From Synergistaceae bacterium (GTDB taxonomy: Bacteria; Synergistota; Synergistia; Synergistales; Aminobacteriaceae): a DNA stretch of 6,593 nt. Numbering within the stretch: position 1 is the stretch's first letter; each line of letters opens with the position of its first letter. A program made the translations under genes and the position numbers. Below are positions 6,370 to 6,593 of this stretch, in pieces. The notes beneath the pieces were generated by a model, which searched no databases, was not told where the DNA came from, and saw only the letters and a list, made by a program, of their open reading frames with translations. Where the stretch lies: positions 1 through 6,593 of the forward strand of contig JAFSNU010000248.1 of assembly GCA_017447325.1 (NCBI GenBank). Reading direction: 5' to 3'.

Positions 6370-6593
6370 AACTTTTATTTCTCCGCATAAAAAAATAGTC
6401 CTGTAACAATTTCAGGCACTCGTCTTTAAGCACTCCGGCTTTGACCTCGCATCTATGATTTAATCTCGTGTCCTGTAAGATATTATAGAGCGTTCCTCCG
6501 GCTCCGGCTTTATAGTCATAAGCTCCGAACACGACGCGGCTTAATCTTGCATTAACGCAAGCCCCTGCACACATAGCGCAAGGCTCAAGCGTA
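6350..6593 (-). CDS. tadA: tRNA-specific adenosine deaminase TadA, C-terminal part (start outside window)
   Basis: TadA deaminates adenosine 34 to inosine in the anticodon of tRNA-Arg(ACG), in the cytoplasm. The window holds the last 80 codons; the frame is open to the right edge. The visible part begins TLEPCAMCAGACVNARL, the family's PCxxC zinc-binding motif with both cysteines present. The third zinc ligand and the catalytic glutamate (HAE motif) should lie upstream, outside the window. Further matches to the Escherichia coli protein as I know it are VVFGAYDYKAGAGG, NHRCEV, the DEC segment and the C-terminal FFMRR helix. The protein ends soon after that helix in SYACNMH, giving a short tail. 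The stop lies inside the start of recJ (20-base overlap), so the two are probably cotranscribed and translationally coupled. Other cytidine-deaminase-fold families are less likely because the TadA-specific C-terminal helix is present. Confidence 0.93.
   Translation of the reverse strand, partial: TLEPCAMCAGACVNARLSRVVFGAYDYKAGAGGTLYNILQDTRLNHRCEVKAGVLKDECLKLLQDYFFMRRNKSYACNMH
6381..6384 (-). promoter_or_regulatory. Ribosome binding site of recJ
   Basis: GGAG lies 11 bases upstream of the recJ ATG, inside the tadA coding region. The spacing is somewhat long, so coupling to ribosomes terminating on tadA probably helps initiation. It supports the start at 6369. Confidence 0.5.

Overview
The window is a bacterial chromosomal segment in which every supported gene lies on the minus strand, so transcription runs from right to left. 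From right to left it holds the 3' part of tadA (tRNA adenosine deaminase), a complete recJ-type DHH exonuclease gene, a complete long RelA/SpoT-family (p)ppGpp gene, and most of a large exported protein built from Ig-like repeats that runs off the left edge. No RNA gene, insertion sequence, CRISPR array or origin was seen.

The first three genes are packed like an operon: tadA and recJ overlap by 20 bases, recJ and rel are 7 bases apart, and Shine-Dalgarno-like sequences sit before recJ and rel. The recJ-rel pairing recalls the recJ-apt-relA-dtd order known from Firmicutes, but nothing lies between recJ and rel here and dtd does not follow. Together the genes cover tRNA wobble modification, single-strand DNA degradation in repair, and stringent-response control, all cytoplasmic. 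The lineage cannot be fixed from the window. Sequence flavour (intermediate GC, strong GGAGG-type ribosome binding sites, a long Rel with HD, synthetase, TGS, zinc-finger and ACT parts) fits a Firmicutes- or Synergistota-like bacterium; this is a low-confidence impression.

The left third (1 to about 2270) is not intergenic. The minus strand is open for 727 codons and encodes an exported-looking N-terminal domain followed by six Ig-like units of about 97 to 110 residues, the sixth cut by the window edge. Its 5' end is the strangest part of the window. A strong GGAGGTG site sits at ideal distance from an ATG whose next codon is TAA. A textbook signal peptide lies in a different frame just downstream, and that frame ends at a TAG only after overlapping the start of the long repeat-protein frame. 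Removing one base after the ATG and adding one base in a GGGG run would give one continuous secreted protein. This may be a decayed or phase-variable gene, a consensus error, or unusual initiation and recoding. Two related hairpins flank the start region.

Within rel, the hydrolase and synthetase signatures both look intact. The motif that normally reads RxKD in bifunctional Rel/SpoT reads QFDD, nearer to the ExDD of monofunctional RelA. The linkers around its zinc-finger domain carry asparagine runs encoded by AAT repeats.
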